From the NCBI GenBank assembly GCA_013813945.1, contig JACCQV010000229.1, positions 1 to 11,665 on the forward strand: a stretch of 11,665 bases of DNA. The letters run 5' to 3'. Made by a program: the position numbers and the translations under genes. Of this stretch, positions 7,056 through 11,407 are shown piece after piece. This DNA is from Deltaproteobacteria bacterium. Its GTDB lineage: Bacteria; Myxococcota_A; Polyangia; Haliangiales; Haliangiaceae. The notes under the pieces were generated by a model. It was not told the origin of the DNA. It was given only the letters and a program-made list of their open reading frames with translations, and ran no database searches. Positions within the stretch are counted from its first letter, which is position 1; every line of letters begins with the position of its first letter.

Positions 7056-8637
7056 CAGCTGGGGGCGCCGAGATCCCGAGCAACGCGGCCACGGTTGGTG
7101 CGACCTGCAGCTGCGAACCACTCGAGCTCTGCGGTGCCACGCCTGGCGCCATCACGATGATCGGGACGTGGCGATTGTCATCGTTCGGACCATCGTGCTG
7201 GGTGCCGGTCTCGTAATCGGTGATCACCCAGCCGCGCCTGGGAACGATGAACAGATCGCCCGACTCGCCCGGCACATTCGCGAAGCACACCGCGCGCTCG
7301 AGCGCTGGTCGCTTTGCGCAGCCGCCGTCGACATCCTCCGCCCGGAACACGGCCTCGATCCCCTGCGCGCGGCTGACGACGCCGGTCGCCATCAGCACCG
7401 CGCCTCGCCGGTCCTCTGCGCCGAGCAGCGCGAGCTTCGGCGAGAAGTACAGCTGGTTCGAAGTCACGCTCGCGACCCATGGTCCCTCGCGAACCAGCAG
7501 CGTCGAGAGCGCGTGTTCGACCGCGGCCTGGAGCTCCTTCGGGGGGATCCGGCGTGCACCCTCGGTCCCGCCGCGCTCGATGAGCGGCGTGGCACCGTGA
7601 TCGCTCGTCATCACGATCGCCCAGCCGGTCTTGCCGACCTTTCTGTCGAGCGCATCGAACAGAACGGAGAGCCGAGCATCGAGGCGCAGCGTCAGATCGA
7701 GGACCTCCCACGAGTCCGGGCCCCACGTGTGCCCGACGTAGTCGTGCGCGTTGAGGCTGATCGCGAGCAGGTCCGGAATGTCGTCCTCACCGAGGTGCAT
7801 CGCGTCGATCGCGGCGAGCGCGCCATCGAGGACGACCTCGTCGCCGTACGGAGTCACGGGAATCGCATCGAGATCGACCACCGGATGCGGGAACTTCGTC
7901 CCGAGTCCGTGGACGTCGCCCTCGCCCGGGCCGTCATCCGGGATCTTCGTGTGCCGCGCGAGCAGCTCCGCATCGAGCGGCGTCCACGTCTGTCCCACGA
8001 ACCGCGTCGCAGGCTTCTCGCGTGCGAGGTCGAACAGCCAGTCTGGCGGCGCAAACGCGTATGCCTTGCTCGTCGTCATCCCGCCCGCGAGTGCCTCGAA
8101 CCAGATCGCGAGCTCCGGTGACCTGCCGGCGACCAGCGTCGCGGCGCGTGCCTTGAGGGCGACGGTGACCGAGTGCGCCTTCGGCGTCTCGCGCCGCATG
8201 ACATCTGCGATCCCATCGACGCGCAACGCGTGCGACGAGCCGAAGTCGTCGATCAGCGCTCCGCGCTCGAGAACCGAAAACGTGCGTGCGTCCGGGTCGT
8301 GCTCCGCCGGGCGCGTCACCCCGTCGGCCCGGCGATACCACTGGTTGCCGACGATCCCGTGGACGCTCGGCGGCGCGCCCGTTCCGATCGATGCATGACC
8401 CGACGCCGTGAATGTGTTCGCGTGCGGCAGCTCGCCGGTCGCATACGCACCATCGCGCAGCAGTCGTGCGAAGCCGCCGCGAAACAGCGCCTTGTCGCGC
8501 TCGAACGCCCACGTCGGCAGCTGGTCGATCACGAGGAGGACGACGATCTTCGGCCGAACCACCGGCTTCGGTGCGACGACCGACGGGCGGCAACCGAGCA
8601 CGGCGACGGCAAGGACGACGGCGAAACCGCGATTCAC
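7003..8637 (-). CDS. Alkaline-phosphatase-superfamily (PafA-type) lipoprotein
   Basis: A 544-residue protein starting at GTG 8637. The lipobox AVLGC (Cys16) predicts a lipid-anchored envelope enzyme. The metal and catalytic motifs are in family order: VIDQL (D38), NTFTASGH at 74-81 with the threonine nucleophile, NAHDYVGHTWGPDS in the middle, TSDHGATP, and the C-terminal GTQHDGPNDDNRHVPI with the last histidine ligand. The length and threonine nucleophile fit PafA-type monoesterases or phosphodiesterases. Predicted role: release of phosphate from extracellular phosphomonoesters. No Shine-Dalgarno; a TAGGAT box ends 8 nt upstream. It is divergent from the TerB-like gene (38 bp) and overlaps the AlkB-like gene at the 3' end. 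Confidence 0.92.
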   Translation of the reverse strand: MNRGFAVVLAVAVLGCRPSVVAPKPVVRPKIVVLLVIDQLPTWAFERDKALFRGGFARLLRDGAYATGELPHANTFTASGHASIGTGAPPSVHGIVGNQWYRRADGVTRPAEHDPDARTFSVLERGALIDDFGSSHALRVDGIADVMRRETPKAHSVTVALKARAATLVAGRSPELAIWFEALAGGMTTSKAYAFAPPDWLFDLAREKPATRFVGQTWTPLDAELLARHTKIPDDGPGEGDVHGLGTKFPHPVVDLDAIPVTPYGDEVVLDGALAAIDAMHLGEDDIPDLLAISLNAHDYVGHTWGPDSWEVLDLTLRLDARLSVLFDALDRKVGKTGWAIVMTSDHGATPLIERGGTEGARRIPPKELQAAVEHALSTLLVREGPWVASVTSNQLYFSPKLALLGAEDRRGAVLMATGVVSRAQGIEAVFRAEDVDGGCAKRPALERAVCFANVPGESGDLFIVPRRGWVITDYETGTQHDGPNDDNRHVPIIVMAPGVAPQSSSGSQLQVAPTVAALLGISAPPAATEKPLFVRPARSPARP

Positions 8638-8645
8638 GCACTCAC

Positions 8646-8651
8646 ATCCTA
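8646..8651 (-). promoter_or_regulatory. Candidate leaderless -10 box (TAGGAT) of the phosphatase gene
   Basis: TAGGAT, within the same 10-mer GTGTAGGATG seen before the FKBP gene, ends 8 nt before the GTG start at 8637. The expected transcription start falls at or next to the start codon. Confidence 0.45.
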
Positions 8652-8663
8652 CACGGCGCGGCG

Positions 8664-8669
8664 TATGTT
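8664..8669 (+). promoter_or_regulatory. Candidate leaderless -10 box (TATGTT) of the TerB-like gene
   Basis: TATGTT ends 6 nt before ATG 8676; there is no Shine-Dalgarno between them. Confidence 0.42.
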
Positions 8670-8675
8670 CGCGGC

Positions 8676-9146
8676 ATGTCGCTGACCGACCGTATCGCTC
8701 CGCTGTGTGATCTGCTGCTCGGTGCTGCCTACGCGGACGAGGACTTCAAGGATCGCGAGCGCGAAGAGGTCCGCGACATGCTCGTAGACCTCTCTGGCGC
8801 GAAGCTCACGCCGGAGATCGAGGAGCGGATCGCCTCGTTCGATCCCAAAGCCTACGATCTCGCCAAGACCGCCGGCGTGTTCGCGAGCGACACCGATGAC
8901 GAGCGACGCCGCCTCCTGTTCCTGGTCGCCGCCGTCAACGACGCCGATGACGAGATCGATTTCGCCGAGGACGAGTATCTACGAGCACTCGCCAACGCCT
9001 TGTTCCTCCCGGCCGACGCCCTGAAGGGCATGACGATCGAGATGGAAGAACAAGAGCAGCGCGAGGTCTTCCAGCAGATCCGCAAGGGGCCGCCGCCTCC
9101 GCCGATCCCGAAGAAGGCGCAGTCCGTCGACGTCGACGTCGACTAG
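8676..9146 (+). CDS. TerB-like (tellurite-resistance TerB fold) protein
   Basis: A 156-residue acidic, all-helical protein. DLLLGAAYADEDFKDREREEVRDML at the start and FLVAAVNDADDEIDFAEDEYLRALANAL in the middle are paired acidic helix-loop-helix units typical of the TerB / DjlA N-terminal fold, which may bind metal. The C-terminus is a PPPPPIP stretch followed by VDVDVD, encoded by a GTCGAC tandem (about 9127-9143). The role is unknown; it need not involve tellurite. Its stop codon directly abuts the 3' end of the first tRNA-like unit on the opposite strand. Confidence 0.8.
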   Translation: MSLTDRIAPLCDLLLGAAYADEDFKDREREEVRDMLVDLSGAKLTPEIEERIASFDPKAYDLAKTAGVFASDTDDERRRLLFLVAAVNDADDEIDFAEDEYLRALANALFLPADALKGMTIEMEEQEQREVFQQIRKGPPPPPIPKKAQSVDVDVD

Positions 9147-9215
9147 TGCCACCGGGTGGAATCGCACCACCTCGCCAAGATTCGGAATCTCGGGTCGCGA
9201 TCTACGCGCGGGGGC
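9147..9215 (-). tRNA. tRNA-Arg(CCG)-like, minimal D-arm, TGCGA T-loop
   Basis: Sixty-nine nt. The 7-bp acceptor (9209-9215 with 9148-9154) has one C4-U69 mismatch; A73. The anticodon loop is TTCCGAA on a 5-bp stem with one G-U. The T-stem GGTGG/CCACC is perfect with loop TGCGATT, so position 55 is G. The D-arm is tiny: CGCG/CGCG around a 5-nt TAGAT loop, with no GG, no U8 and no A9. It could be a degenerate tRNA, but the T-stem, anticodon arm and acceptor are all kept. No CCA; it abuts the TerB-like stop codon. Confidence 0.65.
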
Positions 9216-9219
9216 ATCG

Positions 9220-9292
9220 TCGGGATCCAGGGGATTGCACCCTGCACGGCCGCTTTGTAAGAGCGGTCCCACCCCTAGGTGAGCTGATCCCG
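9220..9292 (-). tRNA. tRNA-Val(TAC), TGCAA T-loop
   Basis: Seventy-three nt with a perfect 7-bp acceptor (CGGGATC with GATCCCG) and A73. The anticodon loop CTTACAA sits on a perfect 5-bp stem; variable loop of 5 nt. The T-stem CAGGG/CCCTG is perfect with loop TGCAATC, so G55 replaces U55. The D-arm is CTCA/TGGG with loop CCTAGGGG and may pair further (CTCACC with GGTGGG). A8 replaces U8. No CCA. Confidence 0.78.
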
Positions 9293-9300
9293 AAATCGCA

Positions 9301-9374
9301 TGGAGCACTCGCCCGGAGTCGCACCGGGGTGACGCGGGTTGCAGCCGCGTGCCTAACTCTTCGGCCACGAGTGC
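9301..9374 (-). tRNA. tRNA-Cys(GCA), TGCGA T-loop, CCA encoded
   Basis: Perfect 7-bp acceptor GCACTCG/CGAGTGC. The discriminator is U73, the cysteine identity base, followed by encoded CCA (9301-9303). The anticodon loop CTGCAAC sits on a perfect 5-bp stem. The T-arm is CCGGG/CCCGG in effect, with loop TGCGACT. The D-loop AAGAGTTA has GAG where normal tRNAs have GG. Apart from these two loop changes it looks like a fully functional tRNA-Cys. Confidence 0.85.
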
Positions 9375-9378
9375 GCGG

Positions 9379-9451
9379 CGCCCCTGACGAGAATCGAACT
9401 CGCCTGATTCGGATGGACAATCCGCCGACGTCACCAGACGCCTCCAGAGGC
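9379..9451 (-). tRNA. tRNA-Asp(GTC), canonical loops
   Basis: Acceptor GCCTCTG with CAGGGGC (one G-U) and G73, the Asp discriminator. D-stem GGCG/CGTC with loop TCTGGTGA (GG present). The anticodon loop is TTGTCCA on a stem with one terminal mismatch (27-43). The T-arm GCGAG/CTCGT closes the normal loop TTCGATT. Position 37 is C, which is unusual. The next bases are CCG rather than CCA. Confidence 0.8.
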
Positions 9452-9460
9452 AAACAAACT

Positions 9461-9535
9461 TGGTGGACCACGCAGGGAATCGAACCCTGATCTCCGCGTT
9501 GCAAGCGCAGCGTCTTCCCGTTAGACGACGAGCCC
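9461..9535 (-). tRNA. tRNA-Ala(TGC) with a bulged acceptor stem, CCA encoded
   Basis: The anticodon loop CTTGCAA sits on a 5-bp stem with one U-G pair; D-stem GTCT/AGAC with loop AACGGGA; T-loop TTCGATT on a perfect CAGGG/CCCTG stem. The 3' acceptor strand has 8 nt against 7 on the 5' side, so one U appears bulged. The end ACCA is encoded. With that alignment the stem has G3-U70, the alanine identity pair. U8 is present, position 9 is C. Confidence 0.78.
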
Positions 9536-9541
9536 AGTCAG

Positions 9542-9615
9542 AAGGGGAGGATCGATTCGAACGATCAACCTCGAGCGTTCAGAGCGCTGTGTTCTGCCAG
9601 TTGAACTACTCCCCC
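9542..9615 (-). tRNA. tRNA-Gln(CTG), canonical loops
   Basis: Acceptor GGGGGAG/CTCCCCT closes with a G1-U72 pair; U8 and A9 present; D-stem GTTC/GAAC, loop AACTGGCA. The anticodon loop CTCTGAA sits on a 4-bp stem plus a 27-43 C-C mismatch. Variable loop of 6 nt. T-stem GATCG/CGATC, loop TTCGAAT. The discriminator is U73, where Gln usually has G73. No CCA. Confidence 0.8.
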
Positions 9616-9628
9616 ACGAGAAAACCTG

Positions 9629-9672
9629 GATGCGGCGGCCGCACGCTTTACCGGCATGACGGCCACCGCATC
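9629..9672 (-). terminator. 13-bp hairpin with following T-run downstream of the HNH gene
   Basis: Positions 9660-9672 and 9629-9641 pair over 13 bp (one U-G) around an 18-nt loop. On the minus strand the stem is followed by CAGG and then TTTT (9621-9624). It starts 4 nt after the HNH stop, inside the 60-nt gap before tRNA-Gln. A rho-independent terminator or attenuator for HNH transcripts is the simplest reading; an RNase processing stem is the alternative. Confidence 0.5.
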
Positions 9673-9675
9673 TCT

Positions 9676-10236
9676 TCACACGATCTCCGTTCCCTCCTCG
9701 TGATCGATCTCGCCGGCCCAGTACACGTAGTCACGCCACGCGTCCGGAACCGACTGAGTGCTCACCCGGATCTGCACCGACGGAATCCACGCCGGCCGCA
9801 TCGGGGTCGTGCGGAGCAGCATCTTCGCCTCTGCCGGGGTGCGGTTCGCCTTCTTGGCGTTGCACACGTAGCAGCAGGAAACGATGTTCTCCCAGGTCGT
9901 ACGACCACCGCGCGAACGCGGGATGACGTGGTCGTACGTGAGCTCGTCGATCTTGCACTTCACAGCGCAGTACTGGCACCGGTAGCCATCACGCGCGTAG
10001 ATGTTGACGCGCGAGAACTTCACCGGCTTCGAGTGCCGACGGAACGACTTGCGCAGCCGTACGACTGCCGGGACCTTGACGATCATCGACACCGCGCGGA
10101 TCTCCGCGTCGTACTCCTCGACGATGTCGACCTTGGCGAGCGTCATCAGGACCATCGCCCGCTGCCAGGAGATGATCTTGATCGGCTCGTAGCCCTGAGA
10201 CAGCAGCAGCGTACGCGTAGACTCGACGTGCATCAT
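9676..10236 (-). CDS. HNH endonuclease family protein embedded in the tRNA array
   Basis: A 186-residue protein with a strong Shine-Dalgarno (AAGGAG, 7 nt before ATG 10236). Residues 1-70 form the usual N-terminal region of this chromosomal HNH family (LLSQGYEPIKIISWQRAMVLM). The nuclease core follows: CQYC (C87, C90), YDHVIPRSRGG at 101-111 with D102 and catalytic H103, WENIV with N117, and CYVCN with the second zinc pair C122/C125. Family knowledge: such stand-alone HNH proteins are common in myxobacteria, actinobacteria and cyanobacteria, and the target is usually unknown. It shares the tRNA strand, with a hairpin after its stop. It could be a resident gene that the tRNA units surround, or a nuclease linked to the array's mobility; the sequence does not decide. 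Confidence 0.88.
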   Translation of the reverse strand: MMHVESTRTLLLSQGYEPIKIISWQRAMVLMTLAKVDIVEEYDAEIRAVSMIVKVPAVVRLRKSFRRHSKPVKFSRVNIYARDGYRCQYCAVKCKIDELTYDHVIPRSRGGRTTWENIVSCCYVCNAKKANRTPAEAKMLLRTTPMRPAWIPSVQIRVSTQSVPDAWRDYVYWAGEIDHEEGTEIV

Positions 10237-10299
10237 GGCGCGTCTCCTTCATCTCCGGAACGTGACGTGAAGCGGGCGCCGGATCGCGCCGCATCACCG

Positions 10300-10316
10300 G
10301 CCCGCAACACGCGGGC
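10300..10316 (-). other. Hairpin in the HNH leader region
   Basis: A perfect 6-bp inverted repeat (GCCCGC/GCGGGC, 5-nt loop) lies 64 nt upstream of the HNH start, in the 106-nt gap between the HNH gene and the tRNA unit at 10343. No T-run follows. It may shape or process the transcript; I see no clear promoter in this gap. Confidence 0.3.
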
Positions 10317-10324
10317 AAACTTGC

Positions 10325-10342
10325 GAGAGCCTCGTTGCTCTC
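10325..10342 (-). terminator. Hairpin directly after an encoded CCA end
   Basis: GAGAGC/GCTCTC (6 bp, 6-nt loop) begins at the base next to the CCA of the tRNA unit at 10343. GCAAGTTT follows, a weak T-run. It is either a terminator for the upstream tRNA transcript or a processing stem that exposes the 3' end. Confidence 0.35.
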
Positions 10343-10418
10343 TGGTGCCGCCGGCCGGATTCGAACCGGCACTGAATGGTTTCTGGAACCACCGACTCTG
10401 CCGTTGGTCTACGGCGGC
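10343..10418 (-). tRNA. Leu-anticodon (CAG) tRNA with short variable loop, CCA encoded
   Basis: Acceptor GCCGCCG/CGGCGGC, U8, A9, D-stem GAC/GTC with loop containing AACGGC, T-arm GCCGG/CCGGC with loop TTCGAAT, A73 and encoded CCA. The anticodon arm GTGGT/ACCAT closes TCCAGAA, giving anticodon CAG with C at position 33 instead of U. The variable loop has 5 nt, although bacterial tRNA-Leu normally has a long variable arm. First of three near-identical bodies. Confidence 0.8.
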
Positions 10419-10436
10419 AAGAACTGTGCAGTGCGG

Positions 10437-10509
10437 TGCCGCCGGCCGGATTCGAACCGGCACTTCGTGGAGTTTGAAACCACTGACTCTGCCGTTGGTC
10501 TACGGCGGC
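10437..10509 (-). tRNA. Leu-anticodon (CAA) tRNA with short variable loop
   Basis: The acceptor, D-arm, T-arm and A73 are identical to the unit at 10343. The anticodon arm GTGGT/TCCAC (one U-U mismatch at 31-39) closes TTCAAAC, giving anticodon CAA with normal U33. Five-nt variable loop GAAGT. The 3' end reads CCG, one base off CCA. Confidence 0.8.
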
Positions 10510-10519
10510 AAGTCGCTCG

Positions 10520-10592
10520 TGCCGCCGGCCGGATTCGAACCGGCACTGCATGGCCTCTCAGACCACTGACTCTGCCGTTGGTCTACGGCGGC
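10520..10592 (-). tRNA. Leu-anticodon (GAG) tRNA with short variable loop
   Basis: Third copy of the same body. The anticodon arm GTGGT/GCCAT (G-U pairs at both ends) closes CTGAGAG, giving anticodon GAG, U33, A37. Variable loop GCAGT. No CCA. The spacer to the next unit toward the left is 10 nt. Confidence 0.8.
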
Positions 10593-10617
10593 ATGGTGCG
10601 AGCAGAGCTCGCGTTCG

Positions 10618-10689
10618 TTGCGGAGGCCGGAGTCGCACCGGCGTGGCCTGGCGTATGAAACCCGGCTGAGAACTCGCACTCTCCCCGCA
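10618..10689 (-). tRNA. tRNA-Met(CAT)-like, TGCGA T-loop
   Basis: Acceptor TGCGGGG/CTCCGCA pairs throughout (one G-U), A73. The anticodon loop TTCATAC sits on CGGGT/GCCAG with one mismatch. The T-arm GCCGG/CCGGC has loop TGCGACT (G55). The D-arm is short (GAG/CTC) with loop TGCGAGTT, GAG in place of GG. U8 is replaced by A. Initiator versus elongator Met, or a lysidine-type Ile tRNA, cannot be told. Confidence 0.62.
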
Positions 10690-10696
10690 CAAGTCC

Positions 10697-10783
10697 TGGT
10701 GGGAACGCTGGGACTCGCACCCAGTTGGTCGTCGGACGACTGCTTTACAGGCAGCCTCGGTCAGCTCTACCGTCAACGCTCCC
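10697..10783 (-). tRNA. tRNA-Tyr(GTA), long variable arm, TGCGA T-loop, CCA encoded
   Basis: Acceptor GGGAGCG/CGTTCCC (one G-U), A73 and encoded CCA. The anticodon loop CTGTAAA sits on a 5-bp stem. A 14-nt variable arm makes it class II, as expected for bacterial Tyr. The T-arm CTGGG/CCCAG has loop TGCGAGT. D-stem CGGT/ACCG with loop AGAGCTG and no GG. The CCA end is 7 nt from the Met unit and its 5' end is 1 nt from the CCA of tRNA-His. Confidence 0.83.
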
Positions 10784-10784
10784 C

Positions 10785-10861
10785 TGGGGTGATCGACGGG
10801 ACTCGCACCCGCTTCTCCGTGGTCCACATCCACGTGCCTCGACTGCTTCGGCATCGATCAC
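10785..10861 (-). tRNA. tRNA-His(GTG), TGCGA T-loop, CCA encoded
   Basis: Perfect acceptor GTGATCG/CGATCAC and C73, the histidine discriminator, followed by encoded CCA. The anticodon loop ATGTGGA sits on a perfect CGTGG/CCACG stem. T-arm with loop TGCGAGT. D-stem GCC/GGC with CAGTC in the loop, again AG and no GG. The base before position 1 is U, so the usual genomic G-1 is absent. Confidence 0.83.
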
Positions 10862-10863
10862 AG

Positions 10864-10934
10864 TCCGCCTCGAAGGAATCGCACCTTCGTCGCTCGGTTA
10901 TCGGCCGAGTGCTCTGCTGTTGAGCTAGAGGCGG
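10864..10934 (-). tRNA. tRNA-Ile(GAT), TGCGA T-loop, C33
   Basis: Perfect acceptor CCGCCTC/GAGGCGG, U8, A9, perfect D-stem GCTC/GAGC with loop AACAGCA, anticodon stem CTCGG/CCGAG, T-stem GAAGG/CCTTC with loop TGCGATT, A73. The D-loop differs from the AACGGCA form by a single G18-to-A change, matched by U55-to-G in the T-loop. The anticodon loop CCGATAA has C33 instead of U33. No CCA. Confidence 0.8.
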
Positions 10935-10943
10935 AAAAAGGAA

Positions 10944-11059
10944 GCCGCGCACTCCGCGTGGATTTGAACCACTCGGGCTTTCACCCTTCACCGGTAACCA
11001 TCTCGCTCCGGCTCGCATCAGCGAACGAGGCAAGTGCTCGACGGCAAGGAGTGCGCGGC
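10944..11059 (-). tRNA. Oversize tRNA-like unit, anticodon unresolved
   Basis: The ends pair over 12 bp (10944-10955 with 11048-11059), longer than any normal acceptor stem; the inner 7 bp (GCACTCC/GGAGTGC) would be the acceptor. The T-arm GTGG/CCAC has a canonical TTCAAAT loop. About 107 nt separate the inner ends, some 30 more than a class I tRNA. After GAGCA comes a 20-nt block (11020-11039) shared at 17 of 20 positions with the next unit to the right. Candidate anticodons are CGT just after that point, or TGA in TTACC/GGTGA. It could be a degenerate class II tRNA, a tRNA with an intervening sequence, or a pseudogene. Confidence 0.45.
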
Positions 11060-11072
11060 AGGAAACAGTGCA

Positions 11073-11192
11073 TGCAGGCAGCTGGACTCGAACCAGCGAC
11101 CTTTCGATTAGAAGTCGATAAACCCTGATCAACGGCCCATGATTGGACAAAAGGCGAACAAGGCAAATGCTCTGCCACTGAGCTATGCCTGC
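11073..11192 (-). tRNA. Oversize tRNA-Arg(TCT) with about 49 extra nt after the D-arm
   Basis: The ends are clearly tRNA: perfect acceptor GCAGGCA/TGCCTGC, U8, A9, D-stem GCTC/GAGC with AGTGGCA, T-arm GCTGG/CCAGC with loop TTCGAGT, A73. A textbook anticodon loop CTTCTAA on TCGA/TCGA (11104-11118) gives UCU. Between the D-arm and that arm lie 11119-11167, absent from normal tRNAs; removing them leaves about 71 nt. The block at 11153-11172 matches the neighbouring oversize unit. An alternative reading places a UGU triplet right after the D-arm. Confidence 0.6.
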
Positions 11193-11197
11193 ATGCG

Positions 11198-11269
11198 TCT
11201 GGGTGACAGGGGTTGCACCTGCGACTTCTCCGTCCCGAACGGAGCGCTCTACTACTGAGCTACACCCAG
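11198..11269 (-). tRNA. tRNA-Pro(CGG), TGCAA T-loop
   Basis: Perfect acceptor CTGGGTG/CACCCAG with C1-G72 and A73 as in bacterial Pro; U8, A9; D-stem GCTC/GAGC. The D-loop AGTAGTA replaces GG by AG. The anticodon loop TTCGGGA, with G37, sits on a perfect CTCCG/CGGAG stem. T-arm GCAGG/CCTGT with loop TGCAACC. No CCA. A very clear example of the G55 class. Confidence 0.85.
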
Positions 11270-11288
11270 AAAATTGCCGCGCCACAAG

Positions 11289-11306
11289 GCTCGAGATGAC
11301 TCGAGC
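11289..11306. other. 7-bp perfect hairpin in the largest tRNA-tRNA spacer
   Basis: GCTCGAG/CTCGAGC with a 4-nt loop lies in the 60-nt spacer between the Pro and Trp units (11270-11329). A TTTT run on the minus strand lies about 15 nt further downstream (11270-11273). It may be a processing or pausing structure; nothing else is recognisable in the spacer. Confidence 0.35.
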
Positions 11307-11329
11307 GGCTGTCACACCACACGGCGAAG

Positions 11330-11401
11330 CACGTCGATCAGGAATCGAACCTGACAGTCAGCCGGATTTGGAGTCCAGCTCGGTACCCCAGACCTCGACG
11401 C
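11330..11401 (-). tRNA. tRNA-Trp(CCA), canonical T-loop
   Basis: Acceptor GCGTCGA/TCGACGT (G1-U72) and G73, the Trp discriminator. The anticodon loop CTCCAAA sits on CTGGA/TCCGG. T-arm TCAGG/CCTGA with loop TTCGATT. The D-arm is irregular: GGT/ACC starts directly after the acceptor, loop CTGGGGT with GG. Variable loop of 7 nt. No CCA. Confidence 0.75.
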
Positions 11402-11407
11402 AAGAAG

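Noticed and set aside
9460..10569. Plus-strand open frame of 369 codons across tRNAs and the HNH gene
   Set aside because: It reads through tRNA genes and antisense to a well-supported HNH gene; recurrent phrases such as AAGRIRTGT are just translated T-arms.
10343..10592. Possible CRISPR array or direct repeats
   Set aside because: The three near-identical units fold as full tRNAs and differ at the anticodon; there are no constant short repeats with unique spacers.
10944..11059. Selenocysteine tRNA (selC)
   Set aside because: There is no TCA anticodon loop or extended D-stem. The TTCAAAT seen is the T-loop, and the long terminal stem alone is not enough.
11073..11192. Group I intron in tRNA-Arg
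   Set aside because: The extra sequence is about 49 nt, far too short, and not in the anticodon loop. I see none of the group I core segments.
10773..11315. Minus-strand open frame of 180 codons in the array
   Set aside because: Its sequence consists of translated tRNA arms (SSVVERS, VQLPA), a common false protein in tRNA clusters.
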